From Armillaria gallica (taxonomy: Eukaryota > Basidiomycota > Agaricomycetes > Agaricales > Physalacriaceae): 64,000 bases of DNA. The notes beneath the pieces were generated by a model that saw nothing but the letters and a program-made list of their open reading frames with translations, did not search any database and was not told the DNA's origin. This document shows, in pieces, positions 53,370 to 64,000 of this stretch. Position 1 is the stretch's first letter. Each line of letters starts with the position of its first letter. The DNA lies in contig JBANDB010000007.1 of NCBI GenBank assembly GCA_037576215.1, positions 2,697,001 through 2,761,000 of the forward strand. The letters run 5' to 3'. The position numbers were made by a program, and so were the translations under genes.

Positions 53370-54440
53370 GCTGGCATTAAGGTGTCGTCGTTTATGTAAA
53401 TGGATATAAGAGCAACATTGTGCTCCAGGACTAGGGTGTGCAGTCGAGTATATGGAAGAATGATTTTGAGTCGAAAGAAGAATAGAAATAGCAGTCGAAA
53501 AGGTAGTCAGTCATAGTGCTCGCTTCAGAAGTGAGGGTCCACTGATGCAGTGAAGAGAATCTCCGCAGAGATCTTGGACCTGGTGATGTAGATTCGAACG
53601 GTACGCAAGAACGACGTCGATGCCAACTGATAGTCTTGCATGGCGGACCGGACACAGGGACGGGACGGAGGGAGAGAGCGATATGATGTTACAAAGCATA
53701 TTCAGAAGACTTGAACGTGCCCGGATGAAGGGCTCTGTATAGGACTTGTACATCATCTGAGTGAGGGAACATGATAAAAAGGAATAATGGCGACCTGTGG
53801 CGTCTGAGGCCTGAGGCATGGTGGAGTTTGTGGGAAATCCACGATATGGGTAGGTTCCGGGCCACTCTGAGGGGGTGCTGGACAATTGTCCGGGAAAAGC
53901 GAGTCCGAAAGAATTTGCGCCCCTCGCCCCAAATGATGACTATACAAGTCCTCCAAGGAGTAGGCGTTTGTTCTTTCGTTCCCTGCACATCAGTCACAGC
54001 CTGTGGGTCCAACTGCGAAGTTTTCATCAGCCCTTATTCCCCCTGCTTCTCCAGATCCTCCTCCTGCACCTTGAAATACCATACACGGATGCATGGACCG
54101 ATAAAAAGTTTGAGGAGATCGTAGATCTACGAGATTGGGAGTAAGTTCGAGAATTTTTCGTGGAAGGGAGATATAGCCACACATGTACAGTCGCTGGTCA
54201 AGTATCTGTCGTCTCACAGACAACCTATACGAGAAGCTAGTCGATGTGATAGGCGAGCGAGTTGCGTGGGTGTTAGGCGAGAAAGCTGGCAGCAGTACAT
54301 GCTGATTCCACTAGATAGAATCAGCTATCAGCGATGTATTCATCTTCCATCACAGGAAAAGCGATAGTCTGCATAAGCGCGTTAATCAAACGAGGTTGAA
54401 AGGTTGACAGGCTCGACGTACTGTTGGTTTGTTCGGGATA
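53370..54440 (-). pseudogene. Block U6: unknown minus-strand gene-like block
   Basis: Minus frames 54027-53689 and 53885-53511 overlap in different frames; segments TDVQGTKEQTPTPW and LHCISGPSLLKRAL recur in U3 and U5. The part near 54220-54060 matches the IHPYLR-type segment out of frame. Unknown function. Confidence 0.4.
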
Positions 54441-55195
54441 ACGACCGGAGCGAGGGCCACGCAGAATGATCGAATTTTTTGCGTCGAATATTGCATTCCT
54501 CCACATATCCGCCCATCCAGAAATCCTTTCCCGGCCGCTCTCTTAGATGCTCTGGCGGGCTACCACCACCTCGTCACAGTCGTCGGGTTTAAGCCGCAGA
54601 ATATAATTATTAGCGGAGATTCCGCACGTCCAAGCCACGAGTATTAAGATCTCTAAAAAACGGGAGCGCTGAGATGGCCGAGTAGTGGGAAACATTCAGA
54701 GGTCGTTAGTGGTGCGGATACCGGGGCACGGTCCGGTGTGAAAGTCTGAAATGTCGACCGTGGGAACAGCGTTTGCCACCCTCTCGCTCATCCTCTATCG
54801 TAAACCCACCTAACTTGGCGACGGTTTCTTGAGTTCCCTTCCCTCGGACATTAGACCTCGTCAACATACACCTCCCTGCCGGCTCTCTCTGGAGTACAAT
54901 TTCCACGGAACCTTTAGAAGAGTAACTCGGATAGCGAGACTACCGCCTCCAGACAACCAGTCGCTGTTGACGTTGGCATCGGCCACCATCTAGGAGTGCA
55001 GACTAGTTTTAACAGATACGTGCTGCCTACCGAGCGACTCATGGCTCTGTCGCATGTAGATGCTTCTTGGTGCGTTACTCATTCTTAGGTGCTTATATCT
55101 TAGGTGTTTATATATACGTTGTTGATATAATCTCTAGAATGCATCATCAGTTCACCTATCTAACCCGCTCCCCGCGCTGTCAGCACAATTGAACG
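54441..55195 (+). repeat. Block Q4 with a unique insertion
   Basis: Q-type sequence from about 54640 on. 54465-54640 is not present in other copies and contains a short open stretch (CIPPHIRPSRNPFPAA) and no element ends I could find. A deletion near 55020 removes part of the Q core. Confidence 0.36.
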
Positions 55196-55199
55196 TGGC

Positions 55200-55565
55200 C
55201 TTATTGATGCTCGTCGCAACTTGGACTCTATAGGCATTGCATCCGCGGACTCAACAAGTGCTCTTCAGCTCTCGAGCTACAATCTTTCATAACGAAACCA
55301 CAGCACGTTGAAGCCATGGCTCAGGCCTCAGGACTTCTGTAAACCTTATGACTGATCATCTCATTCATCGTGAGTGCGTTGTTGGTCTACTGACATATTC
55401 TCATTGACCCATTTCTAGGCGGTCTGTCGTCTCATTATGGTCCTTCTTCCCGTTAGCCTTCGTCTTCGTATCTATGATATCCGATGGTGCCTGCCCGTAT
55501 GCTTGATTCTGGATCTCATCGTTTTTGGCGCGCAAGGAAGATTGGACTCCGTAAGACTTGGGCCT
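55200..55565 (+). pseudogene. CRN7: first exon region only
   Basis: Carries the conserved upstream region and the exon reading VSLRLRIYDIRWC and LILDLIVFGAQGRLDS, ending at GTAAGAC. The start codon position has a changed base (ATGGTCC). At about 55570 the sequence switches to block P8 (GGACCGGATAAACCCGGG), so the rest of the gene is absent. Confidence 0.48.
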
Positions 55566-55569
55566 ATTG

Positions 55570-57560
55570 TGGACTCCGTGGACCGGATAAACCCGGGCTT
55601 CCTTTCCAACTGACCTTGACTTGGCTTTTTGCATTCTCTGGAGTTCCCCTTTCTCTGCTCCCATATTAATATTATCGCAGGTCAACCTCTGCTGTACGGT
55701 TGCATTACATCAACTTCGTCGATACCATTCAAAGACCAGCAGGAGAAAAACTGGCGCGCATTCAAATTTGTATCGTTCGAGTGAGGGCAAGGATCTTACC
55801 TCCGTTCTGACACCGTACGACGCTCGAGATAATGTTGTGCGAGCGCTGTTATTTTGATAACAATACTGTGCTTTTAACGCGTTTGCAGATCCCTTGCTGG
55901 CCCGTGACGCGTGAAACTTTGAAGCTGAAGATGCAAATCCCCCATCTCGTCATATATCAACACCACCTGCCTTGCGCTTTGATCATAGGGCTTCTGCGAA
56001 TCCGTGTTTTCGTCGGATTTGTCTGTCAGGCGTTTCTCGCTTCCAGTCTCTTCTACTCTTCATCAATGGCCTTTGCAAGATTCCCACGGAATGGCTTGCA
56101 TATCGACCATCATCGCTGAAGAGTTGGTCTCCTCCCCTCGCTTCAACCGCGTGAAACCTTTATTCAGTAGATGCACATATCTGGGCTAAGTTGAAAGAGA
56201 AAATCATTCAGCTGTGAGACTTGGCTGGAAAAGCGATACGGTAAAGGTGAGTATAATTCAGTTGGATTCAATACGACCGCGTTTGACGCTTAAAAACGGA
56301 CAGGCGATCAAGATACCGACATTCAAAAGGACGTGAAAAGTAGAACGTACTACACTTGGACGACTGGGCACCGCGCGACTAACTGGACTCTGCCTGCCGG
56401 TTACACATACAGCTTTTTTTTTTTTGGCAAAAAGCGACATCAATTACAATGCAGCAGGATGGCCTGGATCTCGACACATATATCACGACCTTGCAAGATG
56501 ATAATGCAACCAGCCCTTTCCCTACAAAGCCCTCACATATATCAGCACAGTCCTCAACACGATGATGGTGTCTATCCGTTCCTAACGTAAGTAGTCCTCG
56601 AAATACTATGCCACAAGATGAACATTGAGATGTTTTTCGCAGTGATGCCCAACCAACATCCTCTAAGCATGACAGTGTAACATTATGCATTATGCTTCGT
56701 CTTCATACTGCCTTGTCTGCGTAGTAGTCGAACCTTCCTGAACCCTAGAGACGAAGAACCCCTTTCTTGTTAATCGACATCTTACGCCAGGCAGAAATAC
56801 GGATTCTTGATTGGTATCTGTGTGATCTTGAGCACGAACCCGATATTCAGTTCTTTTCACCGATTTCTCGGATGATTGGGCTAGATCACCGGGCATCTGT
56901 AGTCGGCTCAAGTTGCGCAAAAAAACCTGATAACAGCCAGTGGTTGTGGGTGATAGTGTCACGAAAGCGAATCCTCCTTTTGGAGAATACCGCCTCGTCC
57001 CTTCCGCGCTTCCTAACTGTATAGATGGAACCCCTCGATATCCCTCGACTTGGCACGTGAACCCTTCAAATCGTTGAGTGTGCATCCTCGTTGACATCTA
57101 ACTGGCTAATCATCAGTTTCCACTTTCATAGACTTGTGCCTTGGCGCTTTAGCGTCGAAGTGCTGTTTTTAATACTTGCGAAACAAAACAGAAAGGCACT
57201 GCCACTACCAGCAGACCACCGGAGGTCCGTAGAGTCCGGCTTGAGAGTTTACGCATCTTTCCCTGGCGCTATTCAGATCCAACAGGTTGTGCAGCGTGAT
57301 TTTCTTTACGTGACTACATCTGCGAAGCATTGAGTCATGACTATGGCGTACCCTGTGTTTGTCTTTTTCTCGTGACTGTAACAACAAATGGTATCTTTTA
57401 AGATCGAAGCAGCTGGAAACCTGTGCATTCCGAAGTCGAAGCCATGATGCTGTATGGCGCACATCCACCACGTGCCAGCGTGTATATGTACAGCACCTTC
57501 TCTTGCACAGTACCTTCATCGTCGAGTTTATGAGCATTGAGATGGCCAAACGGTGAGCTC
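55570..57560 (+). repeat. Block P8 directly upstream of NLR3
   Basis: The most diverged and partly the most open P copy. Pieces include 55790-55856 (ARDNVVRALLF), 56460-56560 (GLDLDTYITTLQDDN), and the 85-codon frame 56767-57024 with AEIRILDWYL, SRMIGLDH and NSQWLWVIVSRKRILLLE. The same region is degraded in P2 and P5. A last piece at 57359-57556 reads YVQHLLLHSTFIVEF. The family is not recognised. It could be one real multi-exon gene. Confidence 0.45.
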
Positions 57561-57593
57561 ATCACAGTTTCTCGAATCGCTTGTGCTCACGGA

Positions 57594-60500
57594 ATGGTAG
57601 ATATCTTTTTCGTCAGATCAAAGGTGCAGTCACTTCTACTTTCGCATTTGCGACCTTTCCGCTAAGCGCCCTTATGTAGCTATCGAACTACTCAATACAA
57701 CTCCGACGCCAGACAAACGATTCTACTGTCTCAAACTCTTTGCAGGAGACGAAAAGCTGAAGGAAACAGGTGTATTCGTATTGGAGAAGAAAGTGCTGGG
57801 GAGAGCCCGAGTACCCAAATGGACAATAGACCTTGATCTGTAAGGGCATCAACATATCATCTGAGCCCCAGCTCATCGCATACTCAGGAGTAACATCAAG
57901 GAATCTGAGAGATTTCAGGTGGAAGTATACTGCCGTCGAGGCGAGGGAGAATATCGATGCCTCGGTCTTTGTGGAGCCTCGATCCGGGATGTTTTGATTG
58001 GTAAAACGGATGGTGAGTATCTGTAATATTCACTGTTAGTTTACTGCCAGTTTCTAAAAGAATGCTGCCAGTTATCATCATGTCCATATGTAGTAACTCC
58101 TCCTGCCCCAACGTCTCCTTGAAGATCTTCAGGGAAGGTGCCTCTGACTATTCTTCGATCACACAAGAGGACCAAGACATGTTGGCCGCACCCCAGAGCG
58201 GTCCATCAAATATTGTGGATCCCGAAAGTCAGGATCCCTCAGACATGCCGGGTCTGCCGTGGGAGGAAATCTCTGCGAGGTCGGTGGAAGATGATTGTAC
58301 GGCTGCAGGAAAAGTCATCGAGGACACCGCAAAGCCTAATGATCCCTCGGAATGGATCTCCAAATTGACCGATGGTATTGATACTGTGAAGAGCCTGATT
58401 GATGCAGTCAAGGACGTGAGCAGGTTCCTTGTGATCACTTTCTAGATGACTGATTGAGCACTTCCAGCTGCACCCTGCTGCCTCAATAGCATGGGGCATC
58501 GTTTCCTCTTGCGTGAATGTTCGTACTAGCCTTGTTGGAAGCAGGATGACCAGCTGACCATGCATTTCCGGATAGATCTTGAGGCAGCGGACAGAACGAG
58601 ATAAGACAGTCCTCCGACTGTACGAAGTCATGATCATGACTTACAAGGAGGCGAGCGACTATCGCCGGCTGTGGCAGCAACAGAAGTTGGCGCCGATCTA
58701 TAAATCGCTGTTCCAGACCACGACCGAGTGCGGGATGCTCATCAAGGGATATACAAACAAAAACCGCTTCAGTGTGTCCATCATTCATTTTCAAAACTGT
58801 GATCTAAGACCTATTTCAGAGCGCTTCTTTTCTCTGAATGTGACACAGAAAGCAGAAGAATTCATTCAAGGGTTTGCGAATTTGCGGGAGCAGTTGAATT
58901 CGGGTGTAGTAAAGGATGCACTTGTTGTGACATTGGGCGTCAGAGCCAATGTTGATATACTTGGTACATCCCTTCGAATTGCTCAAAAACGTGATCTAAA
59001 CACAATCTGAGTAGCTATGAAGACATTGCTCCAGGAACTAAGGCCCAGACAGGAACTTGGTCCCAAATCGACGTGTATGGATGGTACACGCGTGGAAACC
59101 ATCAACTACTTGTTGACATGGATTGCGGACTGCGACAACAGAGTCCTTTGGTGTAGTGGCCTGGCGGGGACGGGAAAAAGCTCGCTTGTCGGCACCCTCC
59201 ATAACGTTCTCTGCTTTCATATGAGCGGCCGTAGTCGCCTTGTTGCTTTTATTCGTTACGACAGGACAGAATACCGGTACTCGTCGGAACTCATCACGTC
59301 CATTGCCTACTCTTTGGGCATGTTCGATCAGCGCATAGGCAATGCCATCGGTAAGGCTTTAGCTGCATGCCGCGCCGCAGCTAAAATGCCAGCATCTGAA
59401 GCACGTGACCAATTTCGACTGCTCTTGCAGGGGCCATTGGAGACGATTCTGGAATTACAAGATGAAGGGCCTTTGGTTGTCATCATTGACGGTCTTGATG
59501 AAAGTAACATGTCGAAAGAGTTGTTGGAACTGCTTGCGGATGGGTTTGGGCCGACACTACCATTCATGCGGCTCATTGTCTCTAGTCGGCCCGAGGAAAG
59601 GATTTCTCGTGTTTTCAAGGCTCACCAGCAAGTCGATCACTTTCCGCTGGATACCTCCTCAGATGAGGTGAAACACGATATACGGCACTTCATTCAGCAA
59701 AGATTTGCCAGCATCGAAGACAAGAGTGTCTGGGGTGTATACAATGAGCAAGATGTTGTCACTCGGCTGGCTGAGCGGGCGAGCGGGTTGTTCATATGGG
59801 CGGCCACAGTCTGTTCATTCCTGTGCAATTTTCCTGGTTCCCAGAGGCTCAAGGTGTTACTCGAAACTACGATTCCAGCAGATGCAATGACGGCGCTGAC
59901 AATACTGTATCAAACCGCCCTGGATACCATCGTATTGGAAGTATCCGGAACGATGGAAGATATCCAAGTCCAACAATGCATTCGTGCAGTATTAGGCGCC
60001 CTGATTGTTCGCAAGGGTGATATGACGGTGTCTATGCTTCCTGAGCTTGTTCTGCAAGAAGGAGACCCTTCAGCGCAGTACATCATTGACAAATTAGGGA
60101 GTGTCGTACAAAAGAGAGACGGGAGTCTGGAGCTTATACACAAATCCTTCGATGACTTTCTCCGGGATCATGGCAGATGCGGTGATGGATGGTTCATAGA
60201 TGTCAAGGAACATGAAAAGGAGCTTGCTCGGCGGTGTGTGTTATCCTTGACGATGTTTTTGGAAAAATGGATGCCACACTATGATTACCTTAAGAAGGAT
60301 CAGATACAGCGCGGTCTTTGGGTACCGTTCTGTTTCATACTTGAGACTCCACACCATGTTGGATTGTCCGAGGGAGAAAGCTACGCTGTGGAAGTTTTTA
60401 GGCATCATCCCAACATGCTGATTGAACTTGGGATTGACTCTTACCGTTCCTTGTTTGAGTCTTACTTCTTACTCTGGGTCGAAATCCTTGATTCATTCTT

Positions 60501-62010
60501 CGAATATCATGATGACGAATATGTTCTCCATACCATTGGAAACATATTCTCCCGGATAATTCCCCTGGTCAACGTAAGTTTCCTGCTCTATATCATCAAT
60601 ATACAACCTCATCGTGGCTTCTATCTAGGCTGAAGTTACAGACCAAAGCCTTCGCACATATGTTTATCATGCCTTCTTATTCTTCAAGCGTTTCTTCCCA
60701 TCGTGCACATCAGTGCATGATGGGATACTCCTGTCACCCTCCGACAACTTCATTTGCAGAGACAGGGAAGGCTGTGGTATCGATTCCCCTTTTGACAAAG
60801 AACGCCTGCTAGCTGTTATATTTTGGGACACAAGCGACGGTCAGAGCTTGTCTGTATTTCAAAGCTCTCGCTATATTCGATCTGAGTCCACGACATCCAC
60901 TGCCCGACATTCTGTTGACAGATGTGTGCTGTTCAATGTTGACACAGGGAAGATAGCGGAACCGACATCTGCATCGATACTTTGCTTTCCTGATTTGCAA
61001 TTACCCTACGTCGACCCTTCCTATAAGCAGATGGATGCCAGTGTTCAGATCATCAGGCTCGTGGGATTGCCATATGAGTTCGAGTTCTCTCGTCTTAATG
61101 GTATACAATACGAAGTCATTGAGAGGCGTGACACCTTTGATGATGATCGGGGCCATATCACTGACAGCGGTGACGACACCACCATGTTCATCTCTATCGT
61201 CAATACTCAGACCTCTCACTGCAACAATTACCTGTTTCTTGGATGGAGCAAGGACAGTTGTGATATAGTTCAATATGCACAGGGATTTTTCATCATTGAT
61301 AAGGATTTAGGTTCGATATGCAAAGTTGAGCCAGGTACTGCTGCTGGTACCAAGAAATGGATAATCCTGGATAAGCGCGAAAATATCCATGGGTTCAATG
61401 TGATGGAAGATGGATCTAGGATACTAGGATGGACGGTAACCACAGACATGATAGTGTTACGAGAGTGGGAAACATCAAGGGGTACTCTATGCTCCGACCA
61501 CATATACGGCAGGTTATAGTCTTTGTCATCTTTACGACGATATTGACCATCTGGGACACAGGTTTTCCTGGTTTCAAAATGGATGCCAGGATTCTTGACA
61601 TTCTGCATTGTGGTGGTAAACTTGACAGTATTCGTTGCCAAATGTCGCCCGACGGCTCGAAGGTCGCCATCACCGATAAGGCAAGGTCGCAGACATGCAT
61701 ACTGGGAATCACGTCCAGATCTGGAATGGGTAGTATCACGGACCCTATAGACGTCGTCGAAAATGTGTACGACTTGGCGTGGTTTCCTGATAGCAAGAAA
61801 TTTGCCTACATTCGAGATTGGAAATGTAAAGACGGTACGGGGTGGTGGAAGTGGGATGTTGTTCGACGTCCTGTGAGCAGACAGAGCACACTGATTCACT
61901 CTTCGGAAGGCTGGGACGAACACCGTCGAATATTTGTCACTGCCGATGGGTGCAGGCTTATTACTCAGAACGACGAATCATTCATGACATGGGACGTTTC
62001 GGATTTATAG
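57594..62010 (+). CDS. NLR3: C2-helical-NACHT-propeller receptor-like protein
   Basis: Exons: 57594-57623, 57667-57839, 57888-58012, 58072-58415, 58468-58518, 58576-58771, 58820-58963, 59015-60573, 60629-61481, 61562-62010. They total 3924 nt and 1307 residues, open throughout. The C2-like part (VAIELLN, YCLKLFAG, PKWTIDLDL) differs strongly from NLR1 and NLR2 in exon 2. Walker A GLAGTGKSS at 403-411, Walker B VVIIDGLDES, sensor LIVSSRPEERI. The helical region has LHPAASIAWG and VLRLYEVM. The propeller-like end has SPDGSKVAI and WFPDSKKFAYIRDW. All introns are GT..AG and 42-80 nt long. No coding damage was seen, so selection seems to keep it. Confidence 0.86.
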
Positions 62011-62259
62011 AATATTCGTCTGTATTCAATATTGTACGATACATCTACCTCACTCGCGCTCCCCTGGCACCACGATTCGAAAATCATTGAGCGCCAATCA
62101 AAATTCAAGTATTAGGAAATAAACCATACGAAAATTTAAGTTCAATTGAATCGAACGTTGTCTCCTGAATTTAGAAGACAACGATTGCAATAGTTCATCA
62201 TAGCATAGATACACCCAGGATCGCAACGCCAAGCTCTTGTGGTATCGCACAAGTAGTCA
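62011..62259. other. Intergenic region downstream of NLR3
   Basis: Closely matches the region after NLR2 (ATACACCCAGGATCGCA near 62209). No gene seen. Confidence 0.4.
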
Positions 62260-63035
62260 TCGAAGTTTAAGCAGTGGTTGTTCCTACGTAGTGTGTAAGC
62301 ACCAGAAAACATGAGACGAGGTAAGAAACGAACTTATGGCGTGGTGCTTTGATGGCAGCAACCTTGACTTTCTTTTCAGAATTGCGCTTGGCAATGAGAG
62401 CGCTAAGAGATGGATTGGCGAGAAAACAGAAGCAGAAACAGAATACTCACTCATACTCAGACTTCTGCTCCTTCTGGTGCTCCAATTTTCTGCGCTTGAT
62501 GGAGCGGAGGTGACGACAGCTCTGGAAGCGGATGGGAGTAACAAGACGCTGAATCTTGGGAGCCTCTTCACGTTCTCTTTCTTCCCGCTCTTCACCTCCT
62601 GACAGATAACATGCTTGCGGACATCATCCTCCTTCGACAAGTTGAACATCTTGCGGATATTCGTCGCTCACTTGGGACCGAGGCGCTTGGGAAGGATGGT
62701 GTCAGTGAGGCCGGGGAGTTCTGAATTCGCGTCAGGACAAGTGGAAAACGAAGATAAAAGTGTACGCACCAGCATTTCCCAGTTTCACGATGACCAAACT
62801 CAACACAGCAATATCCGGGCCCACTGTGCATCCACGCACAGACATTCGCTTCCTCTCATCCGTCCTGCGAGTGCGATACATGACTGGCCATTGGACAACA
62901 ACAGACAGACACGATAGGGGAGGAGCACAGACTGCTTCATCGGAAAACCCTGCTTGCCGATTCTTCCAGTAATCCAGAAAACGTATCCCTTGAGCTCGTC
63001 AGGAATGCTTCGATCTAAGGCATTGGGATGCTATT
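62260..63035 (-). pseudogene. rps6: Ribosomal protein eS6 remnant downstream of NLR3
   Basis: Minus strand: start-ward piece to about 63030, TVHP-like part of the CIVGPD segment near 62815, SLVMVKLG-type segment, then [20 protein letters not shown] near 62620. The frameshift after KKEN is the same as in the 37.7 kb copy. An AKR-type final exon is near 62370. Sharing the same break with the 37.7 kb copy shows that it was already dead before those two units separated. Confidence 0.75.
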
Positions 63036-63640
63036 GGCATATAAGCATGCTTGGTTTTTGAATGAGCGGTCTGACCGCTAGGACCGCTGAGAAGGAAAGA
63101 AGAGGAACAAAGTCGGTGGTTCACGGGAGAGACAAGTCAGTGCGGATACTGGGTACAGTCCGGAGTCCGAAAGTCTGAAAGTGTCGACTGTGGGAACAGC
63201 CTTTGTCACCCGCGCGCTCATCGACATCCTCTTAGCACGTCACTGGCGCCATCGTAAACTCACCTGAACCGGCGACGATCTCTTGGGTTCCCTTCCCTCG
63301 GACATTAGACCTCGCAGACACGCACCTCCCTGCTGGCTCTCTCTAGAGTACAATTCACGCGGAGCCTTTAGAAGAGCAACTCGGATAGCGAGACTACCGC
63401 CAGCACAACCAGTCGTTGTTGATGTTGGCGTCAGCCACTATCTGTGCGTGCAGACTATGTCTAACAGCCACCGTTGTTTGAGCCAGAGCAAGTGCCAACC
63501 ACCGAGCGACTCATGGCTCTGTCGCATGTAGACCCTTCTTGGTGCGTTACTCATTCTCAGGCGCTTATACGCTGTTGATGCAATCTTTAGTATGCATCAT
63601 TACTTCCTCTTTGCACTGTCAGCACAACTCAGCGTGGCCT
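63036..63640 (+). repeat. P-block start fused to block Q5
   Basis: The shared TGACCGCTAGGACCGCTG (63071) begins a P block, but at about 63135 the sequence switches to block Q at the common bases GTGCGGA. The Q core follows with frame breaks. Confidence 0.42.
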
Positions 63641-63644
63641 TATC

Positions 63645-64000
63645 GACGCTCGTCGCAACTCGGACTCTAGACATTGCCTCCGCGGACTCGACAAGTGCTC
63701 TTCGGCTCTCGAGCTACAATCCTCCACATAGACTAGGACGTCAACTAAAACCATGGCTCAGGACTTCCGCAACTCGTATGAAAGGGCATCTCATTCATCG
63801 TGAGTGCGTCGTTGGTCTACTGCCATAGTTTCATTGACCCATTTCTAGGCAGTTTTGGATCGTCTTATTATGGTTCCTCCTCCCGTTAGCGCTTTAGCCT
63901 TTGTCTTCGTATCTATGTTATACGATAGTGCCCGCCCGTATGCTTCATTCTGGATCTCATCGTTTTTGGCGCACAAGGAAGATTGAACTCCATAAGACTT
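63645..64000 (+). pseudogene. CRN8: 5' part of a Crinkler-like gene, cut by the window end
   Basis: Conserved upstream region, then an exon near 63870 with the VPPPVS start followed by a duplicated AGCGCTTTAGCC stretch relative to other copies, which disturbs the frame. The remainder lies beyond the window, so completeness is unknown. Confidence 0.42.

Noticed and set aside
1..64000. CRISPR arrays, bacterial operons or ribosomal RNA genes
   Set aside because: No regularly spaced short repeats with unique spacers, no Shine-Dalgarno-led operons and no rRNA sequence were seen; the window is eukaryotic.

Overview
This window is repeat-rich nuclear DNA of a filamentous fungus, most likely an agaricomycete (mushroom-forming basidiomycete). 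The evidence is eukaryotic protein families, introns of about 45-60 bp with GT..AG ends, NACHT genes of the type amplified in Agaricomycetes, a Ty1/Copia element, and a non-LTR retrotransposon tail. Nearly all of the 64 kb is made of a few blocks copied several times in one orientation.

The best-supported genes are three intact paralogous NLR/STAND genes (12569-17077, 32972-37421, 57594-62010, all +). Each can be spliced into ten exons with an open frame of 1340, 1318 and 1307 residues. The order is a C2-like domain, acidic linker, helical domain, NACHT NTPase (GLAGTGKSS; IIDGLDES) and a beta-propeller-like C-terminus. Exon phases are identical in the three copies. NLR2 looks like a recombinant: its upstream DNA and first two exons match NLR1, and the rest matches NLR3.

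Around each NLR are co-amplified blocks: (i) decayed ribosomal protein eS6 (rps6) copies on the minus strand; (ii) a block P of unknown, intron-containing coding remnants; (iii) tRNA-like, Pol III-type units on the minus strand in a fixed order A-B-C-D; (iv) a minus-strand unknown gene-like block U, always directly upstream of unit D; (v) a block Q; (vi) Crinkler (CRN)-like gene remnants with a restriction-endonuclease-like C-terminus; (vii) a block E linking CRN remnants to block P.

Layout: 0-1 kb LINE tail; 1.0-1.5 MITE 1; 1.5-3.3 CRN1; 3.7-4.0 rps6 fragment; 4.2-5.6 P1; 5.7-7.2 units A-D; 7.2-10.0 U, Q, CRN2; 10-12.5 E, P2; 12.6-17.1 NLR1; 17.4-18.1 rps6; 18.1-26 a partial copy without NLR (P, units B-D, U, CRN3 broken by MITE 2, E, P); 26.1-33 units A-D, U, Q, CRN4, E, P5; 33-37.4 NLR2; 37.7-38.4 rps6; 38.4-41 P and units A-C; 41.0-46.0 a young Copia insertion with apparently identical LTRs; 46.4-52.9 unit D, U, Q, CRN5, a second D, U, CRN6, E, P fragment; 53.2-57.6 unit D, U, Q, CRN7, P8; 57.6-62 NLR3; 62.3-63 rps6; 63.1-64 Q and the start of CRN8.

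The simplest reading is an expanding immune-receptor cluster in which NLR genes, CRN-like nuclease genes and a set of tRNA-derived small-RNA units are duplicated together. The NLRs and the Copia element are the parts most likely to be active. Most CRN-like and all rps6 copies are broken.
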